Source: Paramecium sonneborni
Taxonomy: Eukaryota > Ciliophora > Oligohymenophorea > Peniculida > Parameciidae
Direction of reading: 5' to 3'
NCBI GenBank assembly: GCA_905182985.1
Contig: CAJJDN010000002.1
Span: forward strand, 656,384 to 720,383
DNA length: 64,000 bases
The stretch's first letter is position 1; each line of letters opens with the position of its first letter. The position numbers were made by a program, and so were the translations under genes. Below are positions 46,580 through 61,024 of the stretch, in pieces. The notes beneath the pieces are model-generated. The model searched no databases. It had not been told where the DNA came from and saw only the letters and a list, made by a program, of their open reading frames with translations.

Positions 46580-48502
46580 GACGTATTTGATGAAAATTAT
46601 GTTTAAATATTTATAATTATAATCATGTAGAAATAGTTGATCTTTTTATTATTTTAATATTTGCTAAATAACTAGTATTAAAAATAAAGCATATATCTAT
46701 TTTTAGGGTTATCTAAATTAAATCTTTTAGTCATTAAAAACTTTATAGAATAAAATTGCAAAATGTTTCTATTATTAATTTAGAAAATGTAAAATTACAC
46801 TTTATTTCAACTTTATCAATTTATATAAAGTATTTAAGAATAAATGTGCTTTATTTAAGTTCAAAAAAAATTATAAATATAAATTATATTTAGTCTAAAT
46901 ATTTATAAGGGTCATATTTCTTATAAAAAATTAGTTTTTTTCTACTTCTGGTTTAAAATAATCAAAAGAAAGTGAGATCTTAATATAAATTAAAATTTTA
47001 TTTATTTGAAAAAGAAAAATGAGATAATAGAAAAGTAAGGGAACTATCGTGAAAATTAATTGAGTTTATAATATTTTAATTTTTATTAATTGGAATCAAT
47101 ATAGAATTAATTATATTATTAAATATTTAACAATGACATAAAAATTTTAAATTTAATGACTTCAAATTAAGTAATTTATTAAATAATCATGTCTAAAAAA
47201 TATTATCATTGCGAATAATAGTTTATTTTTGATGACCAATTAATTTGAATCAGAAGATTATGTTTCAAAAGTTTGAAAATTTCAAATATCGATTTGGAAA
47301 GAGAAATGTAGCAAGAGAAGAAGTATATAGATTGCTGTTTTAGGTAAAGTAGATGCAACAAATTTGTAATATTATGATTCAAAGGTTCAAATAGTACTAA
47401 GTGGTTTTGATACTAAAATTAATCATGTTGNATTAAATTGACCCACAAGATGAGGTTAATTAAGTATTTGGCCATAAACCATGTAAATTCCATCGTTGTC
47501 CATCATAATGTCCCATAAATGGACAACTTGGTTCAACCTTGCATACAGATCCAACCCATTCTTAAGCAAGGATATACATATAAGTTGTAGCATTTGATGT
47601 GTTAATGATGATAGAGATAATTACAAAAACTAAGATATTTCTTCCTATCATGACGTATTTGATGAAAATTATGTTTAAATATTTATAATTATAATCATGT
47701 AGAAATAGTTGATCTTTTTATTATTTTAATATTTGCTAAATAACTAGTATTAAAAATAAAGCATATATCTATTTTTAGGGTTATCTAAATTAAATCTTTT
47801 AGTCATTAAAAACTTTATAGAATAAAATTGCAAAATGTTTCTATTATTAATTTAGAAAATGTAAAATTACACTTTATTTCAACTTTATCAATTTATATAA
47901 AGTATTTAAGAATAAATGTGCTTTATTTAAGTTCAAAAAAAATTATAAATATAAATTATATTTAGTCTAAATATTTATAAGGGTCATATTTCTTATAAAA
48001 AATTAGTTTTTTTCTACTTCTGGTTTAAAATAATCAAAAGAAAGTGAGATCTTAATATAAATTAAAATTTTATTTATTTGAAAAAGAAAAATGAGATAAT
48101 AGAAAAGTAAGGGAACTATCGTGAAAATTAATTGAGTTTATAATATTTTAATTTTTATTAATTGGAATCAATATAGAATTAATTATATTATTAAATATTT
48201 AACAATGACATAAAAATTTTAAATTTAATGACTTCAAATTAAGTAATTTATTAAATAATCATGTCTAAAAAATATTATCATTGCGAATAATAGTTTATTT
48301 TTGATGACCAATTAATTTGAATCAGAAGATTATGTTTCAAAAGTTTGAAAATTTCAAATATCGATTTGGAAAGAGAAATGTAGCAAGAGAAGAAGTATAT
48401 AGATTGCTGTTTTAGGTAAAGTAGATGCAACAAATTTGTAATATTATGATTCAAAGGTTCAAATAGTACTAAGTGGTTTTGATACTAAAATTAATCATGT
48501 TG
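46360..48502. repeat. 1,071-bp direct repeat on both sides of the N at 47,431
   Basis: 46,360-47,430 recurs at 47,432-48,502 (offset 1,072), the copies being separated by one N. It has the same signature of unmerged contig ends as at 13 and 17 kb. It duplicates the start of RNase T2, the 600-bp or so intergenic region upstream of it, and the beginning of a weak plus-strand frame. Confidence 0.9.
47432..47651 (-). CDS. Duplicate fragment of RNase T2 (right contig copy)
   Basis: Signal peptide, HGLWP segment and flanking sequence as in 46,360-46,579, ending at the N. It is part of the same gene, repeated by the overlap. The region 47,652-48,260 that follows is intergenic and holds no gene that I can see. 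Confidence 0.88.
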
Positions 48503-48668
48503 TTTTGACAGTTAGATATGATCAATAAGCATTTAAAATAAGAATTCTTGGTCATCTAATTAAGAAGTCTAAGTTTATATCTGTATAGCTACAAGGTAAA
48601 ATACTTGTGGTACATATAATTGAAAATTTGTTCCTTTTTGATTAATCAAATTCTATTTTATAAGTTCC
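48261..48668 (+). CDS. Weak coding region, unresolved
   Basis: An ATG at 48,261 opens MSKKYYHCEQQ, which meets a TGA after 19 codons; a 33-nt GT...AG stretch would skip it. Further on, another frame reads like a folded domain (KVQIVLSGFDTKINHVVLTV, then RYDQQAFKIRILGHLIKKSK). I could not join the frames with confidence. It may be a small gene or a remnant. Its first 242 bp also appear at 47,189-47,430 because of the contig overlap. From about 48,670 to the dynein start at 48,864 the sequence is AT-rich and noncoding in appearance. Confidence 0.3.
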
Positions 48669-48863
48669 TTTAAATATAAATCAATTTTAAATACTGTTTA
48701 CTTATTCATATCTTTTTTTCTCTTATATGTTATTTTTTATATTTCTATAAAATACTATTAGATCAACTGATATATTCATTTTTATAATTTATTAACATTC
48801 AAATGAATATTAATTTTATAGTTATTCGAATTATTTATAATATTAAATTATAATTAAATTTTG

Positions 48864-51800
48864 ATGAGTGGATCCCCTAAACTTAGGAAACTTAATTTTG
48901 GGCCATTAGTGAAAATAAAGAAACCAATTAACTTACCTAAAATAAGAAAATAAGAGGAATCGTTTTAGGCAGCTTTAAATGTTTCTGATTACGATCCAAA
49001 TTCTGAAAGAGATAGATCATTTAATCGATCATTTAGAAAATTCACTCGGACAACCAATCTAAATTTTTCAACAGAAAAAAAGATATCAGAAGAATATGCT
49101 ATATATGGATTATCAAAACTTAAAATTGAAAGGAAAGAACAGCCATTTTAAAGTGAAAGAATAATTAAACAATTATATTATACACAATAAGATGAATATA
49201 ATAATAAATAATGGTTTGAGCTTTGTTTAAAATAACCACCCCCTCATGCTTTAGGATAATTTTATAAATAATCTGAAAAGTAAATTTTAATTTACCCTTT
49301 AGGTAATATGAATGGTGTGATGTTTAAATATTAGATTATAATCAAGAAACAGAGAAATTTTTAATTCAACAATATCCCAAAGGTCCCAAGAAACAAGTGG
49401 ATAGATTATAAATCAAATTCAATAACTAAAACTAATAGTTTTTTGAAACGATGATTTAATAAGAGTATAAAATATTTTAGTATATAGACAACTTTAGCAT
49501 GATGAGAAATAATCTGAAATAGCTTATGTTAATAAGGTTATGGCTGTTGATTCTAAATTAGTTAATTAAATCTCTGATTAATTAAAATAGAAGCTTTTGA
49601 TAAGATTTTAAAAATATAAGAATTAAAATCTAATTACTAATTTAATTACATAAGTAGAAGATATGTATTAATAAAATATGAAGAAATGTGTGTATTTGAA
49701 AGATTTAACTAAATATAAATAAAAATTTGTTCCTATTCCTAGAATGAAAATATTTTATGCCTCATAATAATAATTAAAGAAGAGTCTTATGTTTGTAAAT
49801 AAAGCTGTGATAGATTGTTGGTTATAAATGATTAAATTTATGAACAATTTCTAAGTCAATTTATTTGAATTTGATAAAATACAGTTACCACTTACATGGG
49901 ATAAATTTGAATAGTTAATTGATGATAATATGAAGAGAATTGAATAACAATTAAAAAAATAAAGATTCTTTATTTATGCTTAAATTTAAGAAAATTTATA
50001 GAATACATTTAATTTCTTTAATATCACAATGCCTGAATATGTTGCAAGTGATTTGAAAAGTGTTGTGAAAAGATTTGATTTACATTATACTGAATATCTT
50101 TATAAGCTATTAAGAGATGAATAATAAAAGATAATTAGATTTTATTAAAAGTTTTAATTAATTTAATAGAATATAAAATTAGTAGCAACATCTTTATTTT
50201 AATTAAAGATTGTTGGAATGAATAAATAAAAAATTGAAAAGTTTGAATAAACAAGAAATTCTATCAATGATGATTTAGAATTGATTACTTTAGATAGTCC
50301 ATTACAAACAGTAATCAATATAGCAACATATCCAAATAGATGTTTGTTTAATATAATTTCTTAATTAAATAAGATAGAAAGTGAAATAGTTCCATTACTG
50401 AAGATTCCTTAGCAATATTCAATAGAAAGAGAAAATTTAGCTTTTTTTGAAGTAACCAAATAAGAAACAGCAGATTTAATTGAGAAAGAATATTTTAAAT
50501 GCCAATAATTTAGCAAAAAGTTTTTACCATATTAATATTTATTGATGCCAATGAAAACAAAAGCTATTAATAAAATTTTTGGGATTGAAGGAAAAGAGAA
50601 ACCTTCTTTAAATTAAATTAGACTTTCTGTTATTAGAGAAGCATTAGATAATTTAAGTAAAGCTTAGAGAGATATAAATTATAACTTTATAGATAATCAA
50701 GTAATAGGACTTTTTACTTTGAATTCTAAAGAAATAAAATAAACTTTAATTTAAAGGGCTCAAGAAAATTATTAATTGATTGTGTAAAAATTAATAGAAA
50801 TAATTAAGCACAATGTAACCAACATAAAAACACATTATTAAGATATGTATGCTAAAACATCAACAGTTCCTTAAACAGAAGAGGATTTGATTGAATTAAA
50901 GTTATTTTTAGATGAAATAAAAATCTAATTTTCTAAATAATATTTAGAAATAACATAAATGTAAATATGATCTTAATTAGTTATTAGTAAAAAATTTATC
51001 AATTATTTGGATGAAATTTTTTAAGAGTACGATTAATTATTAATGAAAGAATATTATTATCTATTATAATGGCCAAAAGAAATTAAAAGAAGCATAAAGA
51101 CTAATAGCCGGTAAATAGAATCTATTGAGAGATAATTCTTTTTAAAATTAGAACATGATAAGGTAGAATTTACAGAAAAGTTATTTTAAATGAAAGAGCA
51201 ATTTACAAAGATAAAAGGATTTAATTAATTTGGTATAGTGAAATAATAAGCAAATGAGATGAAGGTATTGGCTGATTGGATTTTTTAAGGATAAGAATAA
51301 ATAAATTCTTTTAATTAAAGAGAAACTATGTTCTAAATACCTTTATCATAATATCGAGAATTTCATTAACTTGTTATAGATTTCAAACCATTCTAATATT
51401 TGTGGGAGTTAGCAAATGAATTTGAATTTTAAAAAGAATCTTGGCTTTATGGTTCATTTAAAAATTTGAATCATTAATAAATCCTCTAAAAATTGACATA
51501 TTATGTAAATGAAACTATGACACTGACTAATACATTTAAAGAAATTAGTGATGAAAATGGATAATCTGTAACAAGAGGTTTTAGAAGGGCTTTGGATGCA
51601 TTTAAGGATAATTTATGGGTTGTTGAAACACTTGCAATAGAAGCATTTACTAAAAAGCCAGTATTGTGGAGAGAACTTTTTAAGGAATGTAGGATATAAA
51701 ATTTTGATCCAAAAGAAGAATTTTCATTGTAATCACTAATTTAGAGAGGAATTTTAAATGTTAAGGAATAAGTAGTACAATTATCATAAAAAGTTGAAAA

Positions 51801-54800
51801 GGGTTGGAATATTGAAAAAAGATTGAATGAAATGTATGATAAGTTAGTAATAATTGAAATAGAATTACAAGAATTTAGGGAAACATTTATATAAAAAAAT
51901 TATGAGGAAGTATAAACATTATTAGATGAATAATTAAATGTATTATCTATGTTAAAGAGTTAACAACATATAAAAATGGTATTAGGTAAAGCAAATTAAT
52001 TGGAATATAAGATTGTATTGATTTAGGATACATTAGAATTGGGAATGAAATGTTAAAAACATTGGATGTATTTGGATCCAATTTTTGCAAGTGAGGATAT
52101 AAAGAGAAAATTGGTTGAGGAAACAGAATATTTTAAACTGGTTGATTAATCATATAGATAATAGATGATAATTTTAAATAAGAATAAAATTTTATGGGAT
52201 TCAATTGATAATGAGAAAATAAAACAGGAATTTTAAAATAATGTTTAATTGTTAGATTCAATATAAAAATCACTATCAAAATATTTAGAATAGAAAAGAA
52301 CATTATTTCCAAGATTTTATTTTGTTTCTGATGAAGAATTGATAGAAATATTAGCATTGGTAAAAGATCCAAGATTGTTATAGAAGCATATTTTTAAATG
52401 TTTTGAAGGAATGCATGAATTAAAATTTGAAGGAAATCATACATTATTGGGGATGATGTCATCATAATAAGAATTGGTTATATTTGATAAAAAGATAGAA
52501 TTGTTTAAAGGAGAGAAATAAGGAAATGTAGAATAATGGTTGTGTGAATTATAGAGAGTAATGGTATCAACATTAAGAACTTAATTAAACAAAACATTAT
52601 AAGATTTGAATTCCTAGAAATAGGATTATATAAGTAGATGGCCAACATAATGTATATTATTGGCAGATCATATAAAATGGACAAGAAATACAGAGATAGC
52701 AATAAGAGAATTATAAAAAATGAATTTACCGATTCATTTAGAAATATTAACTAAATAATTATAGGAGACAGTATAATTAGTAAGGAATGAAGAAAGATTG
52801 GTAATGAAAACAACTTTAGAAGCAATGGTAGTGATGGAAGTTCATTGTAAGGATATAGTTTAATAATTAATTCATTAAGATGTAAAAAGTATTTATGATT
52901 TTGCTTGGGTTTCATAATTAAGATATTATTTTGAAGATGAGGGAGTAAATGTAAGAATGGTAAATGCATAGATTTAATATGGTTTTGAATATTTAGGTAA
53001 AGTAACAAGATTAGTAATAACATCCTTAACTGATAGATGTTAAAGAACATTATTAAGTGCTATGCATTTAAATTATGGAGGAGCTCCTGAAGGTCCAGCA
53101 GGAACTGGTAAATCTGAAACTGTTAAAGATTTAGCAAAAGCAGTTGCTATGCCATGCATTGTATTTAATTGTTCAGATGGATTAAATTATATAGCTATGG
53201 GTAAATTAATTATACTATTATCATTTAGGTAAATTTTTTAAGGGTCTTTCATCATCCGGAGCTTGGTGTTGTTTTGATGAATTTAATAGAATTGATCCAG
53301 AAGTCTTATCAGTAGTTGCTTAATAGATATTTACTATTTAAAAAGCAATCAAAGAAAAAAAAAATAGATTTACATTTGAAGGTGAAGAAATAAATTTAAT
53401 CCCTACTTGTGCTATTAATGTAACTATGAATCCAGGTTATGCTGGTCGATCAGAATTACCTGATAATTTAAAAATACTTTTTCGACCATGTGCCATGATG
53501 GTACCTGATTATGCCATGATAGCTGAAATATATTTATATAGTATTGGCTTTGAAAAGGCTCGAGAATTAAGTCCAAAAATTGTTACATGTTTAAAATTAT
53601 GCAATGAATAATTATCTCCTCAAGAGCATTATGATTTTGGAATGAGAGTTCTTAAAGCTGTATTAAGTACAGCCAAATAATTGAATATAGGATCAGAAGA
53701 AGTCATCTGTTTAACAGCATTAATAAATGTTAATAAACCTAAATTTACTTAAAGTGATGTCTAATTATTTTTAGCTATCACTCAAGATTTATTTCCAAGT
53801 GTTAATCCATTAATTTAAACATCTTAAATTTTAATTGATTAATGTTGTGAAAACAATTATTAACCAGATATTGATTTCTAAGAAAAATGCCAACAATTAC
53901 ATAATACCATATCAGTGAGAAATGGAGTTATGTGTATCGGAAAAACTTTCTCTGGAAAAACAGCAGCCATATCTACTTTAGGTAAATCATTAAATGCTTA
54001 AACACTCAAATTAAATCCAAAAGCTGTAACAACTGATTAATTATATGGTAAACTTGATCCAGATACTAAATAATGGTCTGATGGAATCTTACCTATATTA
54101 ATTAGAGAAAATTTAACTAAACCAACAAAAATTTGGATTTGGTTTGATGGACCTGTAGATTCATTATGGATAGAAAATTTGAATACTGTTTTAGATGATA
54201 ATAAAAAATTATGTTTAACATCAGGTGAAATCTTAAAGATACCATAAACAATGTGTATGCTATTTGAAGTCGAAGATTTATCTGCTGCTTCACCAGCTAC
54301 AATATCAAGATGTGGTATGGTATATTTTCTATAAATTGATTGGTAAATAATATTATTATTATAAAAGGTATTTATAAGTTTAAAGTATATAATTACCAGG
54401 TGATTTAGATAAATAATATTTTATTAGAAGAATGAGATTGTAAATTATCATTACATATAATTTAGTCTTTTAGATCATTCTTATGCTTGGGCTAGAGAGT
54501 ATGTATAATTTCCAGTCTATGATACTATTAATCTAATGGTTTAAAGTTTTGTTTCATTATTGGTTTAATTATTAAAATCTCTCCCTTAAAACCATTAAAA
54601 TAGTAATAGCTGGGATAGTTGCTTAATATTTTCTTTAGTTTGGTCAATTGGAGGATGTTTAGAAGAAAAAGGAAGATCTTTATTTAATGATTTTTTACAT
54701 AAACTTTTTAGAACCAATAAAAGTGGATTAAAAACAAAGTTTGGTGATGATCTAGAATTAAAATTATTCTTTCCAGAGAAAATTGAATTCTTTTCTTGTG

Positions 54801-57800
54801 TATTTTAAGAAGGTTAATGGATTAAATGGACTGATGTATATATTAATTTAATTTTTAGTTGACTGAAAAATTTGAAGTATAGCCTGGTATGTAATTTCAT
54901 GAAATTATTATACCAACTGCTGAATTGATGAGAAATGATTATTTTTGTAAAATGGGGTTGCATTTTTTATTTTGTGGTCCAACAAGTACAGGAAAATCAT
55001 TGTCAATGAATAAATTCTCAAAATTTTAAATAACTTGTTCAGGTTAAACTACAAGTAATAGTCTATAAAGATTAATTGAAACAAAAATAAATAAAAGAAG
55101 GAGAAAAGGATATTATGGAGCTGAAGAAGGACATATAATGATATTTGTAGATGATTTAAATATGCCATTTAGAGAACCTTAAGGTGCTTAACCAGCTATT
55201 GAATTATTAAGATAATGGATGGATTAAGGTGGTTGGTATGATCTTGATAATAAAGAATTTAAATATATGTGTGATATTACATTTCTAAGTGCTATGTAAC
55301 CAGCAAGTGGTGGAAGAGATTAAGTAAGCAAGCGATATCTCAGATATTTTAACTTATTGTATATAGGTGGTTTTGATAATCAAAGCATCTCAAATATTTT
55401 ATAAGTTTTTGTAGATTGGGTATTCTTGAAGATTTAACCATCATAAGACATTTTAAAGCTAAGAAATGATCTTGTTTTTCACACAATTTAAGTTTATGAT
55501 AAAATTTAATTGAGTTTGTTGCCTACTCCAGCTAAAAGTTTATATATATACAATTTAAGAGACTTAATAAAAGTTTTTGAGGGAATGAGCAAAGTAACAA
55601 GAATAAACAATTAATACAATTTAGTTAAACTTTGGACTCATGAATGTTTGAGAGTATTTAGTGATAGATTAATAGATAGTTATGATTTGAAGATTTTTGA
55701 GAATGTACTCAAAGAATCAACAACTTAAATTGGTTATTAAATATAAGATTACAAAAATTTAATATATGTATCTTTCTTACATAATGCTTATGATGATGCA
55801 GGTAATGTTCTAAATGTAAAGCAGAAATTGCAATAAGTCCTTGAAGAGTACAATCAAATGAATCAATAGCATACTTTAAGTCTAATATTATTTAACAATG
55901 CTGTGTTGCATATTTCAAGGATTGCTAGAATATTATTAGCCATTTAAGGTCATGCTTTGTTAGTTGGCATGGGAGGAACAGGAAGAAGTAATTAAATATA
56001 TCATATTAAGCATCTCTTTCAAAATTAGCTAATTATATAATTTTCAATGAACATGTCTAAATGGTTGATCCTAGATAATGGGATGATTAACTTTTAGGTA
56101 TTTTGAAACATATAGGTTTGGATGATCATAAGTCTACAATAATATTTAATGATTCTTAATTTTAAACAGAATCTATGTTAGAAGATGTCTGTAACATTAT
56201 GAGTCATGGAGAAATACCACATTTATTCCCTCCAGAAGAAAGAATTAAAATATAAGAAGAAATGACATATCCGAAATTTGTTTTAAATTGTAAATTAAAT
56301 ACCCATGTTATTTTATGTATGTAACCTGTTGGAACTCAGTTTAGAAAAAGATTAAGAATGTTCCCAACTATAATCAATTGTTCTACTATTGATTGGTTTA
56401 TGAGTTGGCCTGATGAAGCATTAGAATCAACTGCTAGTTAATTCCTACATTAAAATTTAGTTAAAATAGCAGTGGATATTCATCATAAAGTCTTAGAAAT
56501 CAAAGAAAAATTTACTCAAGAACTTAGAAGGCATTTTTATGTCACACCAACATAATACTTGTAATTATTAGCAACTTTTAAAAAAATTCACACTGAAAAA
56601 AATGAAAATTCGAGAATATCTATTGATAAATTTGAAACTGGAGTTGAGAAAATTATTTAAACAGAAAAAGAAGTTGATAAAATTAGAAAGGTTTTATTTG
56701 AATTACAACCAAAATTAGAAAAAGCAACAGTTGAAAATCTTGAATTACTAAAGAATATATAAAAGAAATAACAAGAAGCAGACTAAACTAGATTGATTTG
56801 TGAATCTGATGAATAATAGTGTAGTTTAAAAAGAGAAGAAGCTAATTAATTAAAGGATATATGTTAAAAGTAATTAGATAATGTACTTCCTCTTTTATCA
56901 AAGGCAACAGAGGCACTTGAAAAAATAACAAAAGATGATATGATATTATTAAAATCATTCTAAAAACCTCCTCCTTCTGCTGCTGTAGTAATGTAAGGAT
57001 TATGTTATGCTTTTTAAGAAGATGAGAAAGTTAAAGGAAAAAATAATGGTAAAGAACCTCCTTAAATGGAAGATTTTTGGGAATATTCTAAAAAATATGT
57101 TTTGAATGATAAATTAATAAAAAGAATAAAAAAAATGAAAATAGAAGAGATTAGGGCAATACATCCTTCTAAAATTCAAAAATTATCTGTATTTGTTTAA
57201 AACCCTTTATTTGAAAGAGAGAAAGTATTTAATGCTTCAATGGCAGCAGGAAATTTAGCTGATTGGGTTAGAGCAGTTTATTCTACTTATGAAGCTGTTG
57301 AAATTATTGAACCAAAGAAAGCTTAATTGGTTGAAGCTGAAAAAAATTTAAAGTTAGCTGAAGTATAAGTTGAAATAAAAAGATAAGCATTATCAGAAGC
57401 TATGCTTGTATTGAATGTTTTATCTGTAGAATATTAAAAAGCTAGAAAAGAAAAAGAAGAAATTGAAAAGAAGGTTTCATAAATTTAAGCATAATTAAAT
57501 AGAGCTGAAAAATTAACAAATGGATTAGGAGAAGAAAAATAAAGATGGAAAAAGAAAGTTATTGCTTATAAATCAGAATAATCAAATGCAGATGGTGATT
57601 GTTTAATTAGTGCTGCAATTATATCTTACTTAGGTGTTTTTCCAATTTAATATAGAGAATAATGTCTATAATTTTGGAAATTAAAACTTAAATAAAATTA
57701 AGTTAATTTTTCTGAAGATTATTCATTATAAGCTTAATTATGTGATCCAATCTAAATAAATAGATGGATATAATAAAAATTACCAAATGATTCCTTTTCT

Positions 57801-60800
57801 ATTGATAATGCTATCATATTAAAATAATCAACGAGATGGCCTCTTATGATTGATCCTTAATTATAAGCTAATGAATGGATTAAAAATATGGAAGATATTA
57901 AAGTATTATTAATTCTTAATTCAACTTAACTTCCATAATAAGTTTAATTATAATTAGAACATGCTATTTAAATTGGATATCCTGTATTATTAGAAAATCT
58001 AGGATAAAGTATTGATCCACTTTATGAACCTATTTTATAATAAAAAATTATTAGAAAATAAAATAAATGTTCAATTAAATTTGGAGAAAAATTAATTGAA
58101 TATTCAAATGATTTTAGATTTTATATGACAACTAAACTTAATAATCCTCACTTTCAACCTTAAGTATGTGTGATGGTAAATATGTTAATGTTTTAAGTTA
58201 CATAAGAGGGATTAGTTGATTAACTATTGAATATTGTTGTTAAGATAGATGAGCCTTAAAAAGAAGAATAAAGGGTTAAAAATATTTAATCAAATTTTAT
58301 AAATAAAAATAAACTTATTTAAACTGAAACTTTAATTTTAAAATTACTTTCTGAATCAACAGGTGAATTATTAGAAAATGAAGATCTTATATAAACACTT
58401 TAAAAATCAAAAGATGAGAGTCTTTCTATTGAAGAAAAATTAAAAGGATTAGAATATGATAGAGTAAATTTTAATCAAATACGATAATTTTATAAACCTG
58501 CTGCCGAAAAAGTGGCTAGTTTATATTTTATTTTAAACGATTTGGCAGTAATAGAACATACATATTTGTGGTCACTTGATTTTTATTTCTCTCTATATAC
58601 AAAGTCAATAAGAGAAGCATAATATGAGAAATCAAAGCGTAATTAAAATATAATTGAAAAGTTCATTTTAACACTTTATACACAAATTAATAGATCATTA
58701 TTAGAAAAGGATAAATTAATTTTCAGATTTTTATTATGTGTAAAAATGATGAATGTACCTACAGATCTTATTAGAGCTACTGTTATGGGTTGTACTCTAA
58801 CATCAACTGATATTTAAATGCCAAAAGGATTTCCTTGGTTAACTAGTAAAATGTGGTTGGAACTTGTAGATTTAACCATTCAATTTCCATAAATATTTGA
58901 AAGTGTTTGCTCTGAATTTGTTGAATAAAAACATTTTTGGGATAATTTTTATGCAAGTCAAAATTGTTATAAAATGTAGTATAAAGAATTAGATTAATAT
59001 TAAATAAATATGCTCATAAAGATTATAAAACCTGAATATTTTATTTAAGCTACAAATGAAATGATAAGAAAATAAATTGGTAATGCTTTTTTGGAAAACA
59101 TTCCAACAACCTTTGAGTAATTTTATTTAAAATCAGATTGTAAAATTCCTTTATTATGTTTAATTACACCAGGAGCAGATCCAAGATAAGAAATTATTAA
59201 ATTAGCATCTAAGTATGAATTTGAAGATAAATTTAATTAAATTTCTTTAGGATAAGGGTAAAGTTAATTGGCAATAAAGATGATACTTAGTGCCATGTCT
59301 TAAGGTTCTTGGGTTTTACTTCAGAATTGTCATTTGGCATCTTCTTTTATGCCAGAATTAGAATAATTATTTGAGACACAATATAAGAAAGAAATAAATG
59401 CTGATTTTAGATTGTGGTTAACTTCTTAACCTACTTCAATATTACCTCATAATGTTATATTAAAATGTATATATATAATAAAATAATTTTAGCTTTAAAA
59501 ATCACATATGAATTACCAAGAGGATTGAAAAATAATATGTTAAGATCATATTAAACTTTGGATGCTGATAAATTTGAATAATGTAAGAAATTGAGAGAAT
59601 GGAAGAATTTATTTTTTTCACTTTCGTTATTGCATGCTTGTTTATTAGAAAGAAAGAAATATGGTCCATTAGGATGGAATATAGGATATAATTTTTCATA
59701 ACATGATTTAGAAATTTCAAAAGAACAAATTCTATTTTTTTTAGATTAATATTCTGAAATTCCTTGGGATGCTTTACATTATTTAATAGCAGAAAATAAT
59801 TATGGAGGTAGAGTGACAGATCCAATGGATAGAAAACTATTAAAAATATATGTAGAAGACTTAGTGAATTAAAAGACAATATCTTAAGATTATATATTCT
59901 ATGATATATATTAAATACCACCTTAGATGAATTTAAAAGGTTATATTGATTATATATCTTAATTACCATTAAATGATCCTCCTTAATTATTTGGTTTACA
60001 TGCTAATGCAGAAATATATTCAGCAATATTAGAGACTGAAAATTTAAGTTCAGTGATTTTATAATTATTACCTAGAACTTAAGGAGATTCAGCATAGAAA
60101 TATACAGATAGTTTAGTATGTAAAAAGAGCTAAGAAATTTTAAAAAACTTACCTCAACAATTTAATATTGAGCAAATCTAATAATTATTCCCATTAACCT
60201 TAGATAATCCTTTAAATGCAGTTGTCTAATAAGAAATTACAAAATATAATAGACTTTTAGCTAAAATTCAAGATTCTTTAAGTGTACTTGTTTAAGGCTT
60301 AGATGGATTTATTAATATATCAGATTAATCTTTAGAAATATACAATTCTGTTTTTGATAATAAAATACCTGAATAATGGTTAGCATTATCTTATTTAACA
60401 ACTAAATCCTTAGGTTCATTTGTAACAGATTTAAAATAAAGAATTGAATTTATTAATTAATGGATTATATAAGGATAACCTATAGTCTTTTGGTTGGGTG
60501 GATTATATTTTATATAAGGTTTTTTAACTGCAATATTATAATAATATTCAAGAAAATCTAAAATTCCTATTGATTAATTAAGATTTGATTTTAAATTTCA
60601 TCAAGAGGCTCCTTTAGAAGTTGGAACTGAAATTTATGCAAATGGAATATCAATTGATGGAGCATCTTTTGATTTCTAAGAATTTACTTTAACAGAACCT
60701 TCAAGTAGCATTTTATTTTATCCATGTCCTATTATATAATTTTGTCCAACTTAAGAAATTGTTAAAACTTACAAGTATTATTCATGTCCACTTTATAATA

Positions 60801-60934
60801 CTTCTTAAAGAAAAGGAGTATTAACATCAAATGGATTATCAGTGAATTTTATATGTAAAATTAAAGTACCAATTAATAATAATAAAGAACATTGGTCTAA
60901 AAGAGGAGTGGCTTTAATTATTTAAGCTAATTGA
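48864..60934 (+). CDS. Axonemal dynein heavy chain (single-headed inner-arm type)
   Basis: The motor subunit that drives ciliary beating. The gene spans 12.1 kb; with its many 20-30-nt introns the protein is near 3,900 residues, the size of single-headed inner-arm chains. The N-terminal tail and linker extend to about 53,000. The AAA+ ring follows: AAA1 P-loop [17 protein letters not shown] (about 53,092) with [20 protein letters not shown] and [18 protein letters not shown]2 loop GKTFSGKT (about 53,939) with [23 protein letters not shown]3 GPTSTGKS (about 54,976) with [12 protein letters not shown]4 GMGGTGRT (about 55,967). The coiled-coil stalk and microtubule-binding tip lie near 56,600-57,600. 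AAA5-6 and the C-terminal domain end in [14 protein letters not shown]. Orthology to a particular DNAH gene is not resolved. Confidence 0.95.
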
Positions 60935-61024
60935 AGACTATAATTAATTATATACAATCATGATTAAATTTTTTTAAATCATACTTAAAGCAACATTAAA
61001 TTATTCATAATTTTATATTATATT

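Noticed and set aside
59502..59969. A 155-codon standard-code frame on the minus strand
   Set aside because: It lies antisense to the conserved C-terminal part of the dynein heavy chain and has no homologous features.
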